From CAYWTS01 sp964461265 (GTDB lineage: Bacteria > Bacteroidota > Ignavibacteria > Tepidaquicellales > OLB5): 39,930 bases of DNA. Position 1 is the first letter of the stretch. Every line of letters starts with the position of its first letter. The DNA lies in NCBI GenBank assembly GCA_964461265.1, contig CAYWTS010000021.1, forward strand, positions 1-39,930. Direction: 5' to 3'. The translations under genes and the position numbers were made by a program. This document shows, piece by piece, positions 30,873 to 39,084 of this stretch. Below the pieces are notes generated by a model, which saw nothing but the letters and a program-made list of their open reading frames with translations, was not told where the DNA came from and did not search any database.

Positions 30873-32619
30873 ATTGTTGCAAACAGTAAAAGAAGAAATA
30901 TATAAAGGGCTTCCGGCTTCAAAGGGTATATCGATGGGGCAGCCTTTTATTTATAATACCGATACACCGACGTTTGAAATCAGCTCGGATGGGCGATTTT
31001 CAAGCGTGAAGGAAATCAACGATTACCACTTAGCTCTTGAGCAGTCAAAAAAAGAACTAACAAAGATATTTAAGCTTGCAAAAGAAAAACTTGATGAAAA
31101 GAACCTTCAGATCTTCGAAGCTCAGTTCGATTTTATTAACGACAAGGTTTTCCATAAAAAGATTGTTGATAGAATTAAAGCAGAAAAATCGCATGCGTAT
31201 AAAATATTCTGTGACGAAATATCACTTATCGAAAACAACTTACTATCTTCACCCGACGAATACCTGCGTGAAAGAGTAGCAGATATCGAAGACATTAAGA
31301 ACAGGATACTCAGAAACATAAACCGAAAGAAACTTATTTCGAAAATAGAGGAAGAAAAAATTGTTGTTGCCAGGTCACTAACACCGGCTGACACAATATT
31401 ATTCAGCAACCGTAAAATGCTGGGATTTGCAACGGACCTTGGAGGCTTAAATTCGCATCTTGCTATTATTGCACGCTCTATAAATATCCCCGCTGTTGTT
31501 GGAACCGGTGATGTTACCTTAAAAATGAAAACCAGTGATTTTCTTATAATCGATGGTTATAAGGGAATTGTAATCCGCAACCCGAAGAGTGAAACTATTC
31601 AATACTATAAAGAGCAGATTAAGAAAAACTCCCAATATGAAAAAAGATTATACTCATATGAAAAACTGCCAACTGTAACACTTGACGGGAAGAAAATTAC
31701 CCTGACTGTAAACCTTGAATTCAATAAAGAACTTGATTACATAATAACTCACGCAGGCTGCGGTGTGGGTTTATACCGTACCGAACACTTGTTTTTAGAA
31801 AAAGGTGATTTCCCGACTATGGATGAGCAATATAAACAGTACCGTATGATAGCAGATAAACTGTATCCGAATGTAGTAACTATCAGGACATTCGATATAG
31901 GAGGTGATAAACTGTTACCTGTTACTCAACGTGAAAACAATCCTTTTCTAGGTTGGAGAGGAATAAGAATTTGTTTGGATAAGAAAGAAATTTTTATCAA
32001 CCAGTTAAAGGCAATACTGCGTGCCTCACGCCGGGGAAATGTTAGAATTATGTTTCCGATGATTAACAGCCTGGAAGAAATAGTTGAAATAAAAAAATTA
32101 TTAAATAAGTCAAAAGCCGAGTTAACAAGAAGTAATATTCAATACGATAAAAATATCAAAGCTGGAATAATGGTCGAAGTTCCTTCTGCGGTATTTATTG
32201 TTGATGACCTTGCCAGGCAGGTAGATTTTTTCAGCATTGGCACCAATGACCTTGTTCAGTACATCCTTGCTGTCGATAGAGACAGTGCAATAGTCTCAAA
32301 TTTATACAGGAAGTTTCATCCGGCGGTTTTAAAAGCAGTAGGGCAGATAATAGATTCTGCTAAGCGTAATTCTATCGGTCTGAGTGTTTGCGGAGAAATG
32401 GCAGGTGACCCTCTTGCTTCATTATTGTTTATTGGTATGGGTGTAGAAGAATTAAGTGTAGAAACAACATCCTTTCTTCGTATAAAGAAATTAATAAGAA
32501 TGATTCGGTTTGAAGAAGCCAGAGAAAACGCTGAAAAAGCATTAATGATGAAAAGTGATAACAAAATCAGTGAGTTTTTAGAAAATTGTTATAAATCAAT
32601 TTTAAAAAATGACTTTTAG
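30853..32619 (+). CDS. ptsI: Phosphoenolpyruvate-protein phosphotransferase (Enzyme I)
   Basis: Autophosphorylates from PEP and passes phosphate to HPr. The phosphohistidine lies in DLGGLNSHLAIIARS (His202 in this numbering); the PEP-binding barrel has YRTEHLFL, TIRTFDIGGDK, FLGWRGIRICL, MFPMI, the FSIGTNDLVQY motif and the catalytic Cys in VCGEMAGDP (about 513). 588 residues, slightly longer than E. coli. The start is uncertain: ATG 30853 overlaps ptsH by 20 nt, while TTG 30874 has GGAG nine bases upstream. No EII components are in the window. Confidence 0.93.
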   Translation: MVSENYKLLQTVKEEIYKGLPASKGISMGQPFIYNTDTPTFEISSDGRFSSVKEINDYHLALEQSKKELTKIFKLAKEKLDEKNLQIFEAQFDFINDKVFHKKIVDRIKAEKSHAYKIFCDEISLIENNLLSSPDEYLRERVADIEDIKNRILRNINRKKLISKIEEEKIVVARSLTPADTILFSNRKMLGFATDLGGLNSHLAIIARSINIPAVVGTGDVTLKMKTSDFLIIDGYKGIVIRNPKSETIQYYKEQIKKNSQYEKRLYSYEKLPTVTLDGKKITLTVNLEFNKELDYIITHAGCGVGLYRTEHLFLEKGDFPTMDEQYKQYRMIADKLYPNVVTIRTFDIGGDKLLPVTQRENNPFLGWRGIRICLDKKEIFINQLKAILRASRRGNVRIMFPMINSLEEIVEIKKLLNKSKAELTRSNIQYDKNIKAGIMVEVPSAVFIVDDLARQVDFFSIGTNDLVQYILAVDRDSAIVSNLYRKFHPAVLKAVGQIIDSAKRNSIGLSVCGEMAGDPLASLLFIGMGVEELSVETTSFLRIKKLIRMIRFEEARENAEKALMMKSDNKISEFLENCYKSILKNDF

Positions 32620-33658
32620 AGAAATACAACTCTATGACAACCAGAATATGTATGATGTTCTGAAAAATTTTCCATTGCAGATTGGCGAGGCATATGAGAT
32701 AGGGGAATCGCTTGATGTTCCCGAGGAATTTAAAAATGTTTCCAAAATAATCGTAAGCGGTCTCGGGGGTTCTGCCATCGGGGGTGATTTACTCAGAAGT
32801 TACCTTTGGTACAATACAAGGGTACCTATTTATGTTAACCGTTCTTATAACTTACCCGGATTTGCAGATAATAATACTCTGGTTATAGTTTCAAGTTATT
32901 CAGGAAATACCGAAGAATCACTGGCTTCATATGAGGATGCAAAAAAAAGAAATTGCAAAATAATATGCTTGACATCAGGCGGCGATTTACATACTCTGGC
33001 TGCCAACGAAAACCGCTTTCTGATACAAATTCCAAAAGGTTACCAGCCCCGATGTGCACTGGCATATTCATTTTTCCCTTTACTGATTTTAACAAGTAAG
33101 CTCGGTTTTGTAGCTGATGTAACTTCTGGAATTCTTAAAGTTAAAAATAACCTGGTCTCTAAATCGGAGCTTTATTGTTTACCGGATAATGATAGAAACT
33201 CAGCGGTAAATCTTGCGAAACACATTGAGGGAACACTGCCGGTAATTTATTCTTCAAGCGACGTTCTTGATATTGTTAATTTACGCTGGCGGTGTCAATT
33301 GAATGAAAACGCTAAAACACTTGCATACGGCAACCTTCTTCCCGAAATGAACCATAACGAAATTGTAGGCTGGCAGCATATGCAGGAGTTAATGAAAAAG
33401 ATTGCTGTTATTTCGATGATTGACAGGGAAGATAATTCCAGGGTGAAACGCAGAATGGAAATTACACTGAGTCTTATTTCGAATCAGCGGGGTAAATTAA
33501 TTGAAGTTGAGGGTGAGGGTGAGACAAGGCTTGAGAGGATTTTTGATTTAATTCATCTTGGCGATTGGGTAAGCTTTTATCTTGCAATACTATATAAAGA
33601 AGACCCAACACCGGTTGAGTTTATTACTTTTTTAAAAAACAGGCTTACAGAAAGTTAA
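32609..33658 (+). CDS. Bifunctional phosphoglucose/phosphomannose isomerase
   Basis: Interconverts glucose-6-phosphate (and mannose-6-phosphate) with fructose-6-phosphate. The SIS-type sugar phosphate pockets are seen: GLGGSAIGGDLLRSY, SSYSGNTEESLASYEDA, and the GYQPRCALAYSFFPLL block of the dual-specificity family. The catalytic Glu region is LLPEMNHNEIVGW. 349 residues, normal for the archaeal/Bacteroidetes type. Overlaps ptsI by 11 nt, so it is in the same operon, linking PTS proteins to hexose phosphate use. Confidence 0.9.
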   Translation: MTFREIQLYDNQNMYDVLKNFPLQIGEAYEIGESLDVPEEFKNVSKIIVSGLGGSAIGGDLLRSYLWYNTRVPIYVNRSYNLPGFADNNTLVIVSSYSGNTEESLASYEDAKKRNCKIICLTSGGDLHTLAANENRFLIQIPKGYQPRCALAYSFFPLLILTSKLGFVADVTSGILKVKNNLVSKSELYCLPDNDRNSAVNLAKHIEGTLPVIYSSSDVLDIVNLRWRCQLNENAKTLAYGNLLPEMNHNEIVGWQHMQELMKKIAVISMIDREDNSRVKRRMEITLSLISNQRGKLIEVEGEGETRLERIFDLIHLGDWVSFYLAILYKEDPTPVEFITFLKNRLTES

Positions 33659-33673
33659 CAGAGAAAATATCTT

Positions 33674-34699
33674 ATGTGGGTTGACATTTTAATATCATCA
33701 ATAAAGATAATTACAATTATTACTATACTGCTTTTATCGGTAGCATACGCTGTTTATGCTGAACGCAGGGTATCCGCTTTCATACAAAACCGATTAGGCC
33801 CTAACAGGGTAGGTTATGAAGGACTCTTGCAGCCTTTTGCAGATGTTTTAAAATTGGTGTTTAAAGAAGACGTTGTTCCGTCAAATGCAGCTAAATCCAT
33901 CCATACTTTAGCACCTATGATTTCTATTTTTGTTGCATTATGCACAATTGCAGTGGTTCCATTCGGATATACTATTGAATTGTTCGGCAAAGTTATATTT
34001 CTTCAAATTGCTGACGTGAACGTTGGAATTTTGTATATCCTTGCGTTAACTTCACTTGGGGTTTACGGTATCACGCTGAGCGGGTGGTCATCTAACAGTA
34101 AATATCCGTTATTCGGGGGATTGAGGTCTTGTGCACAGATGATAAGTTATGAAATATCGATGGGACTTTCTGTAGTTGGAGTAATACTTGTTACCGGTTC
34201 GCTAAGCCTGCAGGAGATAGTTCTTCATCAATATGGCTGGATGTGGAATATAGTTTTACAGCCAATAGGATTTATTACGTTTCTGGTTGCAGCATTTGCA
34301 GAAACTAACCGTGCGCCCTTCGATTTACCCGAAGCTGAACCTGAGCTTGTTGGCGGTTATCATACCGAATATTCGAGTATGAAGTTTGCATTATTCTTTT
34401 TAGCAGAATATGCTAATATGATTGTTTCTTCAACAGTCATCACGACTTTATATTTAGGTGGCTGGCAGTTTCCGTATTTACAGACATTCGGACTTTCACC
34501 ATTGTTAACGAGTTTACTTCAGGTCTTGGTTTTCTTTCTAAAAGCTGCTTTCTGTGTGTTTTTCTTTATTTGGGCAAGGTGGTCTGTTCCGCGATTCAGA
34601 TATGACCAATTAATGAATCTCGGATGGAAAGTAATGCTGCCGTTAGCTTTAGCTAATCTGGTGGTTACAGCCATTGTTATTACGATATTAAAGGCTTAA
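33674..34699 (+). CDS. nuoH: NADH-quinone oxidoreductase subunit H
   Basis: Membrane subunit that forms part of the quinone channel of Complex I. About eight hydrophobic segments are seen; ERRVSAFIQNRLGPNRVG, GLLQPFADVLKLVFKED, the AFAETNRAPFDLPEAEPELV segment and the GYHTEYSSMKFALFFLAEY segment are diagnostic. 341 residues, full length. It follows the isomerase by 15 nt and is followed by a TlpA-like gene: no other nuo gene is here. Confidence 0.96.
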   Translation: MWVDILISSIKIITIITILLLSVAYAVYAERRVSAFIQNRLGPNRVGYEGLLQPFADVLKLVFKEDVVPSNAAKSIHTLAPMISIFVALCTIAVVPFGYTIELFGKVIFLQIADVNVGILYILALTSLGVYGITLSGWSSNSKYPLFGGLRSCAQMISYEISMGLSVVGVILVTGSLSLQEIVLHQYGWMWNIVLQPIGFITFLVAAFAETNRAPFDLPEAEPELVGGYHTEYSSMKFALFFLAEYANMIVSSTVITTLYLGGWQFPYLQTFGLSPLLTSLLQVLVFFLKAAFCVFFFIWARWSVPRFRYDQLMNLGWKVMLPLALANLVVTAIVITILKA

Positions 34700-34769
34700 T
34701 TTTTATAAATAACAAAATTACATTTTATTAGTTGTCTTAATTTTTATAAAATATTTAAAATTAACTTAT

Positions 34770-35261
34770 ATGACTATGTTTAAATTATTTATTGGTATTA
34801 CATGCATTCTGCTATTGAATTCAGTTTCTTATTCCCAGACGTATGATTTTGAATTGCAGGATATTGAAGGTAACTCAGTTACACTGAGCTCCCTTTTGGA
34901 AAAAGGTCCTGTACTTCTGCAATTCTGGGCTTTATGGTGCGTGCCATGTAAGGAAGAAATGAAAATAATAAACGATATTTGGCAGGTATATAAAGATTCG
35001 GGTTTCGTTTACGTATCAGTTAACCAGGATGCTCCGAAAAGCTCAGCCAAAGTTAAATCTTTTGTTGAATCGAAGAATTACAAATTTATAACCCTGTATG
35101 ATTCGGAGCTAAAAGTGTTTGAAGCTTATGGGGGACAAAATCTTCCATTTTCAATTTTACTCAACCGTAAAGGCGAAATATTTAAGACATACACGGGTTA
35201 CCTGCCAGGTGATGAGAAGAAAATAACTGAAGATATTACAGAAGTTTTAAAAATAAAGTGA
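34770..35261 (+). CDS. TlpA-like thiol-disulfide oxidoreductase
   Basis: A periplasmic thioredoxin-fold protein. Signal peptide at residues 1-22; the AhpC/TSA-like core follows, with the redox motif WCVPC (Cys57, Cys60) and the cis-proline region NLPFSILLNRKG near residue 130. 163 residues. Immediately followed (1 nt) by a DUF6029-like barrel, then an Omp28-like lipoprotein and an HMA protein. It may reduce apocytochrome c or metal-site thiols. The partners are inferred from position. Confidence 0.87.
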   Translation: MTMFKLFIGITCILLLNSVSYSQTYDFELQDIEGNSVTLSSLLEKGPVLLQFWALWCVPCKEEMKIINDIWQVYKDSGFVYVSVNQDAPKSSAKVKSFVESKNYKFITLYDSELKVFEAYGGQNLPFSILLNRKGEIFKTYTGYLPGDEKKITEDITEVLKIK

Positions 35262-35262
35262 A

Positions 35263-36942
35263 ATGAAAGAAAATAAATTGTTAAGGTTTAAAATAACTTA
35301 CATTGTTTTCCTGTTTTTCATATTTAACATTTTTTCTTTGGAAACCGATTTAATTGCACAAATTAAGCTTAATGTTAAGGTTTCAGCATCAAATTTATTC
35401 AGATGGGGCAGTGGTGTGCAAAACTCGGTTACAGGCGATACGGAGAAAGATTATCTTGAAGAAGTTGGCGATGTAAGGCTTTTTGTTAACGATTTTCTTT
35501 TTGGTGTACGATTTGAATATGATTCTCCTATAGAATTCGGGAAAAGCACAAAGGGAATTTCAAGGAGGTTTTTTGAGTTTCAGAAAGAGGGGTTTACTGT
35601 TAGAGCCGGTAATTTTTACGAATTATTCGGGAAAGGCTTGGTTCTTAATGCATTCGAAAACAGGGGTTTGGGATTTAATACCCAATTAGACGGATTAAAA
35701 GTCAATTATCAAAAATCTTTAGGCAAACAGATAAAAGTAAATGCTACCGTGCTAGCCGGAGATATGAAATATGATGATTTTATTGATACTACAAGAGTAG
35801 AGAATTACAAAATAAAAGCTGCGAATTTTAATTTCTCACCTATTAAGTATTTTACTATTGGCGGTTCTTACCTCTTTGCCGGCGGAACAGTTCCTACTGC
35901 AGGTATCTTTACTAATTTTACGGCTGAACTTTTCGAGGCATCTTTAAAGTTTAATTACGGGCTTGTAGATTTATACGGTTCATATTCAAGAAAAGTGACA
36001 ATCATCGAACCGAATCAATTATATAAGACTTCTGCACCAAAAGGAGACGGTGGTTATGCATCGCTTACTTTGACCAGACCGGGAATTGGAGTAACGTTAG
36101 AATATAAAAATTACCGTTTCAATATAGAAACTCCAAACGAGAAAAGTGCAACTTACCCTTCAAAAATATTGCCGTTCCAGGTACCGCCAAGCTGTATAAA
36201 AGAATATTCTTCTACACTTCTTTCAAGGTACCCGCATGCTGTAGATTTCGACGATGAGGTAGGTTTTGGTGTGGATGCATTTTATTCTCCGAGTGACAAC
36301 CTGACACTGAATTTCAATGCATCGCTCTCAAGCACTCATTATGAATATATTGATGTAGATCCTTCTGCAAATACAAAATTTGAACGAGTAAAAAGAGACA
36401 TTAGCTTTTTGCCTTCGGCGAGGGATGCTTTTTCACCGTACTGGGAGATATTTCTGGAAGGTGAATGGTATGTAAAGAAGAATTTAAAGGTCAAGCTTGC
36501 AGCCGGCAGGCAGGTATCGGTACTTTACAACAGGGTTGATCCGACGAATTCTGATATAACCAGGGCATTTACTGTCCCGATTGAAGTGAAATTTGATTTC
36601 GCAAAAATTTACAGTCTGAAAATTAATACAGAATTTCAGCATGTTTATAACAGTATCAGGAGCGATGACAAGAATTTCATCAGCGATTATACTTCTTTTT
36701 CACTTTCACGTTCACCCAATATAGTACTCACAGCAAATTTTGAGATTACTAATGATAATGAAGATCCTTCAGGTAAAAAAGCCTGGGGAAGCGGCGAAAT
36801 CACATATAAATTCAGCAGTGCAAATATGTTGACTTTATCTTACGGCAGCGAACGCGGAGGATTGAAATGTTCAAGCGGTATATGCAGGTATGTTCAGCCC
36901 TTCAACGGTTTCCGATTAACTTTAATTAATAATTTTAACTAG
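35263..36942 (+). CDS. DUF6029-like outer-membrane protein
   Basis: 559 residues; a signal peptide (1-32) ends near LIAQ. The rest shows barrel-like alternating strands: VRAGNFYELFGKGLVLNAF, followed by a GLGFNTQLDGLKVNY segment, is the pattern I associate with the DUF6029 family in Bacteroidetes. No plug or catalytic motif. It ends LINNF, N, barrel-style. A CSSGIC cysteine pair lies near the C-terminus. One base after the TlpA-like gene, six before the Omp28-like gene. Function unknown. Confidence 0.7.
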   Translation: MKENKLLRFKITYIVFLFFIFNIFSLETDLIAQIKLNVKVSASNLFRWGSGVQNSVTGDTEKDYLEEVGDVRLFVNDFLFGVRFEYDSPIEFGKSTKGISRRFFEFQKEGFTVRAGNFYELFGKGLVLNAFENRGLGFNTQLDGLKVNYQKSLGKQIKVNATVLAGDMKYDDFIDTTRVENYKIKAANFNFSPIKYFTIGGSYLFAGGTVPTAGIFTNFTAELFEASLKFNYGLVDLYGSYSRKVTIIEPNQLYKTSAPKGDGGYASLTLTRPGIGVTLEYKNYRFNIETPNEKSATYPSKILPFQVPPSCIKEYSSTLLSRYPHAVDFDDEVGFGVDAFYSPSDNLTLNFNASLSSTHYEYIDVDPSANTKFERVKRDISFLPSARDAFSPYWEIFLEGEWYVKKNLKVKLAAGRQVSVLYNRVDPTNSDITRAFTVPIEVKFDFAKIYSLKINTEFQHVYNSIRSDDKNFISDYTSFSLSRSPNIVLTANFEITNDNEDPSGKKAWGSGEITYKFSSANMLTLSYGSERGGLKCSSGICRYVQPFNGFRLTLINNFN

Positions 36943-36948
36943 TAAATA

Positions 36949-37743
36949 ATGCGTTTTAAAGAAATCTTAATCATAATAATTATCACCGGCTTTTTTCAAT
37001 TACCCGGCTGCCTTTACAATGACGACATTACAAACATTATTAATAACCCGTCATCTTATAAAAAGAAGGTTCTTGTTGAATTTTTCACCAACTCGGGATG
37101 TAATCCGTGTGTAGCTGCCCATGAGTATTTAGATGGAATTACAGCTTTAAGCGGTGTTACATCAAACGATACAAACGTAATAATTATCAGCTATCATACC
37201 AGATACCCTTATCCTTATGACTCGCTTTACAGAGCAAACGTTCCTCACAATGAAGCAAGAATTTCATATTATGGTGTTTCTTATACACCACAGGGAAGGC
37301 TTGACGGTGTGAACCTTGGGCAGTTTAATGCTAATGACTGGACTTCGGCTATTAATCTTGAACTTAGCACCAAGAATTATACCGCTATTACACTTTCAAA
37401 AACTTATGATACCTTATCCAGAACAGGTAATGTAGGAGCTCAAATTAATACGTTATCGTCAATACAGGATGGTGATATTGTCGTGCATTTGGTAATAACC
37501 GAAAACAGCGTCCCGTATATAACAGCAGGCAATGGTGTTAAGTATCCGAATGATGTAATGAGAACTTTGCTTACCGGTGAAAACGGAGAACCTATTACAC
37601 TTGTTAACGGACAGCAGATTACAATAAATAAAGATTTTACAATTCAAAATAACTGGAACCAGGAAAATTGTTATATAACTATCTTTTTTCAAAGCATTTC
37701 TTCTAAAGCAATTTATGGAGTAGAAAGAATTAAGGTTAAGTAA
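36949..37743 (+). CDS. Omp28-like lipoprotein with thioredoxin-like fold
   Basis: 264 residues. The lipobox LPGC puts lipidation at Cys21. The following VLVEFFTNSGCNPC segment carries a redox-type CxxC (Cys51, Cys54) in a thioredoxin-like region, as in the Omp28-related proteins. SYTPQGRLDGVN is a cis-Pro-like loop. The C-terminal half is a beta domain. It lies between the DUF6029-like gene and an HMA gene; the cluster joins a thiol oxidoreductase, a barrel, a CxxC lipoprotein and a copper-type chaperone. Confidence 0.75.
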   Translation: MRFKEILIIIIITGFFQLPGCLYNDDITNIINNPSSYKKKVLVEFFTNSGCNPCVAAHEYLDGITALSGVTSNDTNVIIISYHTRYPYPYDSLYRANVPHNEARISYYGVSYTPQGRLDGVNLGQFNANDWTSAINLELSTKNYTAITLSKTYDTLSRTGNVGAQINTLSSIQDGDIVVHLVITENSVPYITAGNGVKYPNDVMRTLLTGENGEPITLVNGQQITINKDFTIQNNWNQENCYITIFFQSISSKAIYGVERIKVK

Positions 37744-37759
37744 CTTGAATGAAAAGCAA

Positions 37760-37963
37760 ATGATAAAAAAAGAAACGATCAGAATTAACGGAATGTCATG
37801 CAGTCATTGTGTTAAATCGGTCGAAAACGAAATTTCAAAATTACCCGCTATAAGGTACAGGGTAGAAATCGGATTAATGGATATCGAGTATGATGAGAGC
37901 ACAGTTATGCGTGAGCAGATTGTGAATGCTGTAGAAGCAGCAGGGTATGAAGTAGTAGAATAA
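37760..37963 (+). CDS. Copper-chaperone-like HMA protein (CopZ type)
   Basis: A 67-residue HMA domain with the metal-binding loop GMSCSHC (Cys14, Cys17), VKSVENEISKL and AVEAAGYEV, without signal peptide. It would carry Cu(I) in the cytoplasm. The ATG at 37760 is taken; a TTG at 37745 in frame would add five residues and is possible because an AAGG lies 9 nt before it. Last gene of the TlpA/DUF6029/Omp28 cluster, 16 nt after its neighbour. Confidence 0.85.
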   Translation: MIKKETIRINGMSCSHCVKSVENEISKLPAIRYRVEIGLMDIEYDESTVMREQIVNAVEAAGYEVVE

Positions 37964-38096
37964 AGTATATAATACAACCTCCTTCCTCCCCCTTCCACGA
38001 GTACTTAGACCCGTCTGTAGCTCTATTTTTGTGAAAAATACCCCAATTGGTTATTTCACCGATGATAAAACTATTATAAATTTAAGAAAAACAACC

Positions 38097-38966
38097 ATGA
38101 AAAAAATTTTCCCTCTTCTTCTGGTTTTTCATTGGTTCATTGAGCCTATCTTCCTGAATAACCTGACCTACTGCCAGGTAAATCTGCAAAGATTATATGG
38201 TGTAACAGTTGATGCCATCGACCATCTTAACGATATTGAAACAGCACTTTCAAATCATTCAAAAAAAACAACTGTACGTATTGTGTTTGATGAGTATGTT
38301 CCTGCATCTCAATATGACCAGTCTGTGAAACGATTAAGCTGTGTCAGTGATGTTATGGGTGAAATACTTGATAGTTGGTATTTTAAACGGTATAGCATCG
38401 AGGAATACCAGTCGAGGGTCAGGGAGTACGTCGACCGGTTTCAGGGTAAAGTTGCGATTTGGGAGATAGGAAACGAAATAAACGGTGAATGGCTCGGAAG
38501 AGCGGACACTGTTGTCGAAAAAATAAGCTACGCATTTGCTTATTGCCGGAAACTTGGTTTGAAAACCGCAGTTACATTGTACTATAATAAAGATTGCTGG
38601 GAAAATCCTGAAAATGAGATGTTCCGCTGGGTTAATACTAACATTCCGGTTAAGCTTAAATATTACTTAGATTATGTTTTTGTATCATATTACGAAGATG
38701 ATTGTAATAATTACCAGCCAAACTGGCAGCAGGTTTTCGACAGTTTGCATGCAATTTTTCCGAACTCTTTGCTTGGGATAGGTGAGTGCGGTACTGCCGT
38801 TCAATCACAGAAAGCAGCATATATGACGCGTTATTATACTATGCAGGTTACTACTCCCGGATTTATTGGCGGATTTTTCTGGTGGTATTACAAACAGGAC
38901 TGCGTTCCTTTTACAAAGCCTTTATGGACAACGCTGAACAATTTATTTAATATTACAGAGCCTTAA
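38097..38966 (+). CDS. Secreted glycoside-hydrolase-like TIM-barrel protein, orphan
   Basis: A signal peptide precedes LTYCQ at about residue 27. The mature protein looks like a clan GH-A barrel: TVRIVFDEY (strand), AIWEIGNEINGEW with the acid/base Glu after Asn (Glu127), and LLGIGECGTAV with a likely nucleophile Glu (Glu230). WWYY near the end could line the sugar pocket. 289 residues from the ATG at 38097; an upstream in-frame GTG at 38031 is the last base region of a TATTTTTG box (38024-38031), so it is unlikely. I cannot place it in a numbered GH family and the substrate is unknown. Confidence 0.6.
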   Translation: MKKIFPLLLVFHWFIEPIFLNNLTYCQVNLQRLYGVTVDAIDHLNDIETALSNHSKKTTVRIVFDEYVPASQYDQSVKRLSCVSDVMGEILDSWYFKRYSIEEYQSRVREYVDRFQGKVAIWEIGNEINGEWLGRADTVVEKISYAFAYCRKLGLKTAVTLYYNKDCWENPENEMFRWVNTNIPVKLKYYLDYVFVSYYEDDCNNYQPNWQQVFDSLHAIFPNSLLGIGECGTAVQSQKAAYMTRYYTMQVTTPGFIGGFFWWYYKQDCVPFTKPLWTTLNNLFNITEP

Positions 38967-38997
38967 AAACATTTATAAGTTCACTCCGGCACGGGGT

Positions 38998-39017
38998 GCT
39001 CCGATGTCTATCGGAGC
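38998..39017. repeat. Perfect hairpin between convergent genes, REP-like
   Basis: GCTCCGAT (38998-39005) pairs with ATCGGAGC (39010-39017) over a GTCT loop: an 8-bp perfect GC-rich stem. A second stem CCGTT/AACGG lies at 39051-39065. Neither is followed by a T-run. They lie between the glycosidase-like gene and dusB, and probably end or protect both messages. Confidence 0.5.
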
Positions 39018-39084
39018 GGGGTGGGTTATTAAAGCAACATCATTTTCTGCCCGTTCAGAGAACGGCCGTTACAGAAATTACAAA

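Noticed and set aside
38031..38096. GTG at 38031 as the start of the glycosidase-like protein
   Set aside because: It is part of a TATTTTTG box; the signal peptide begins at the ATG 38097.
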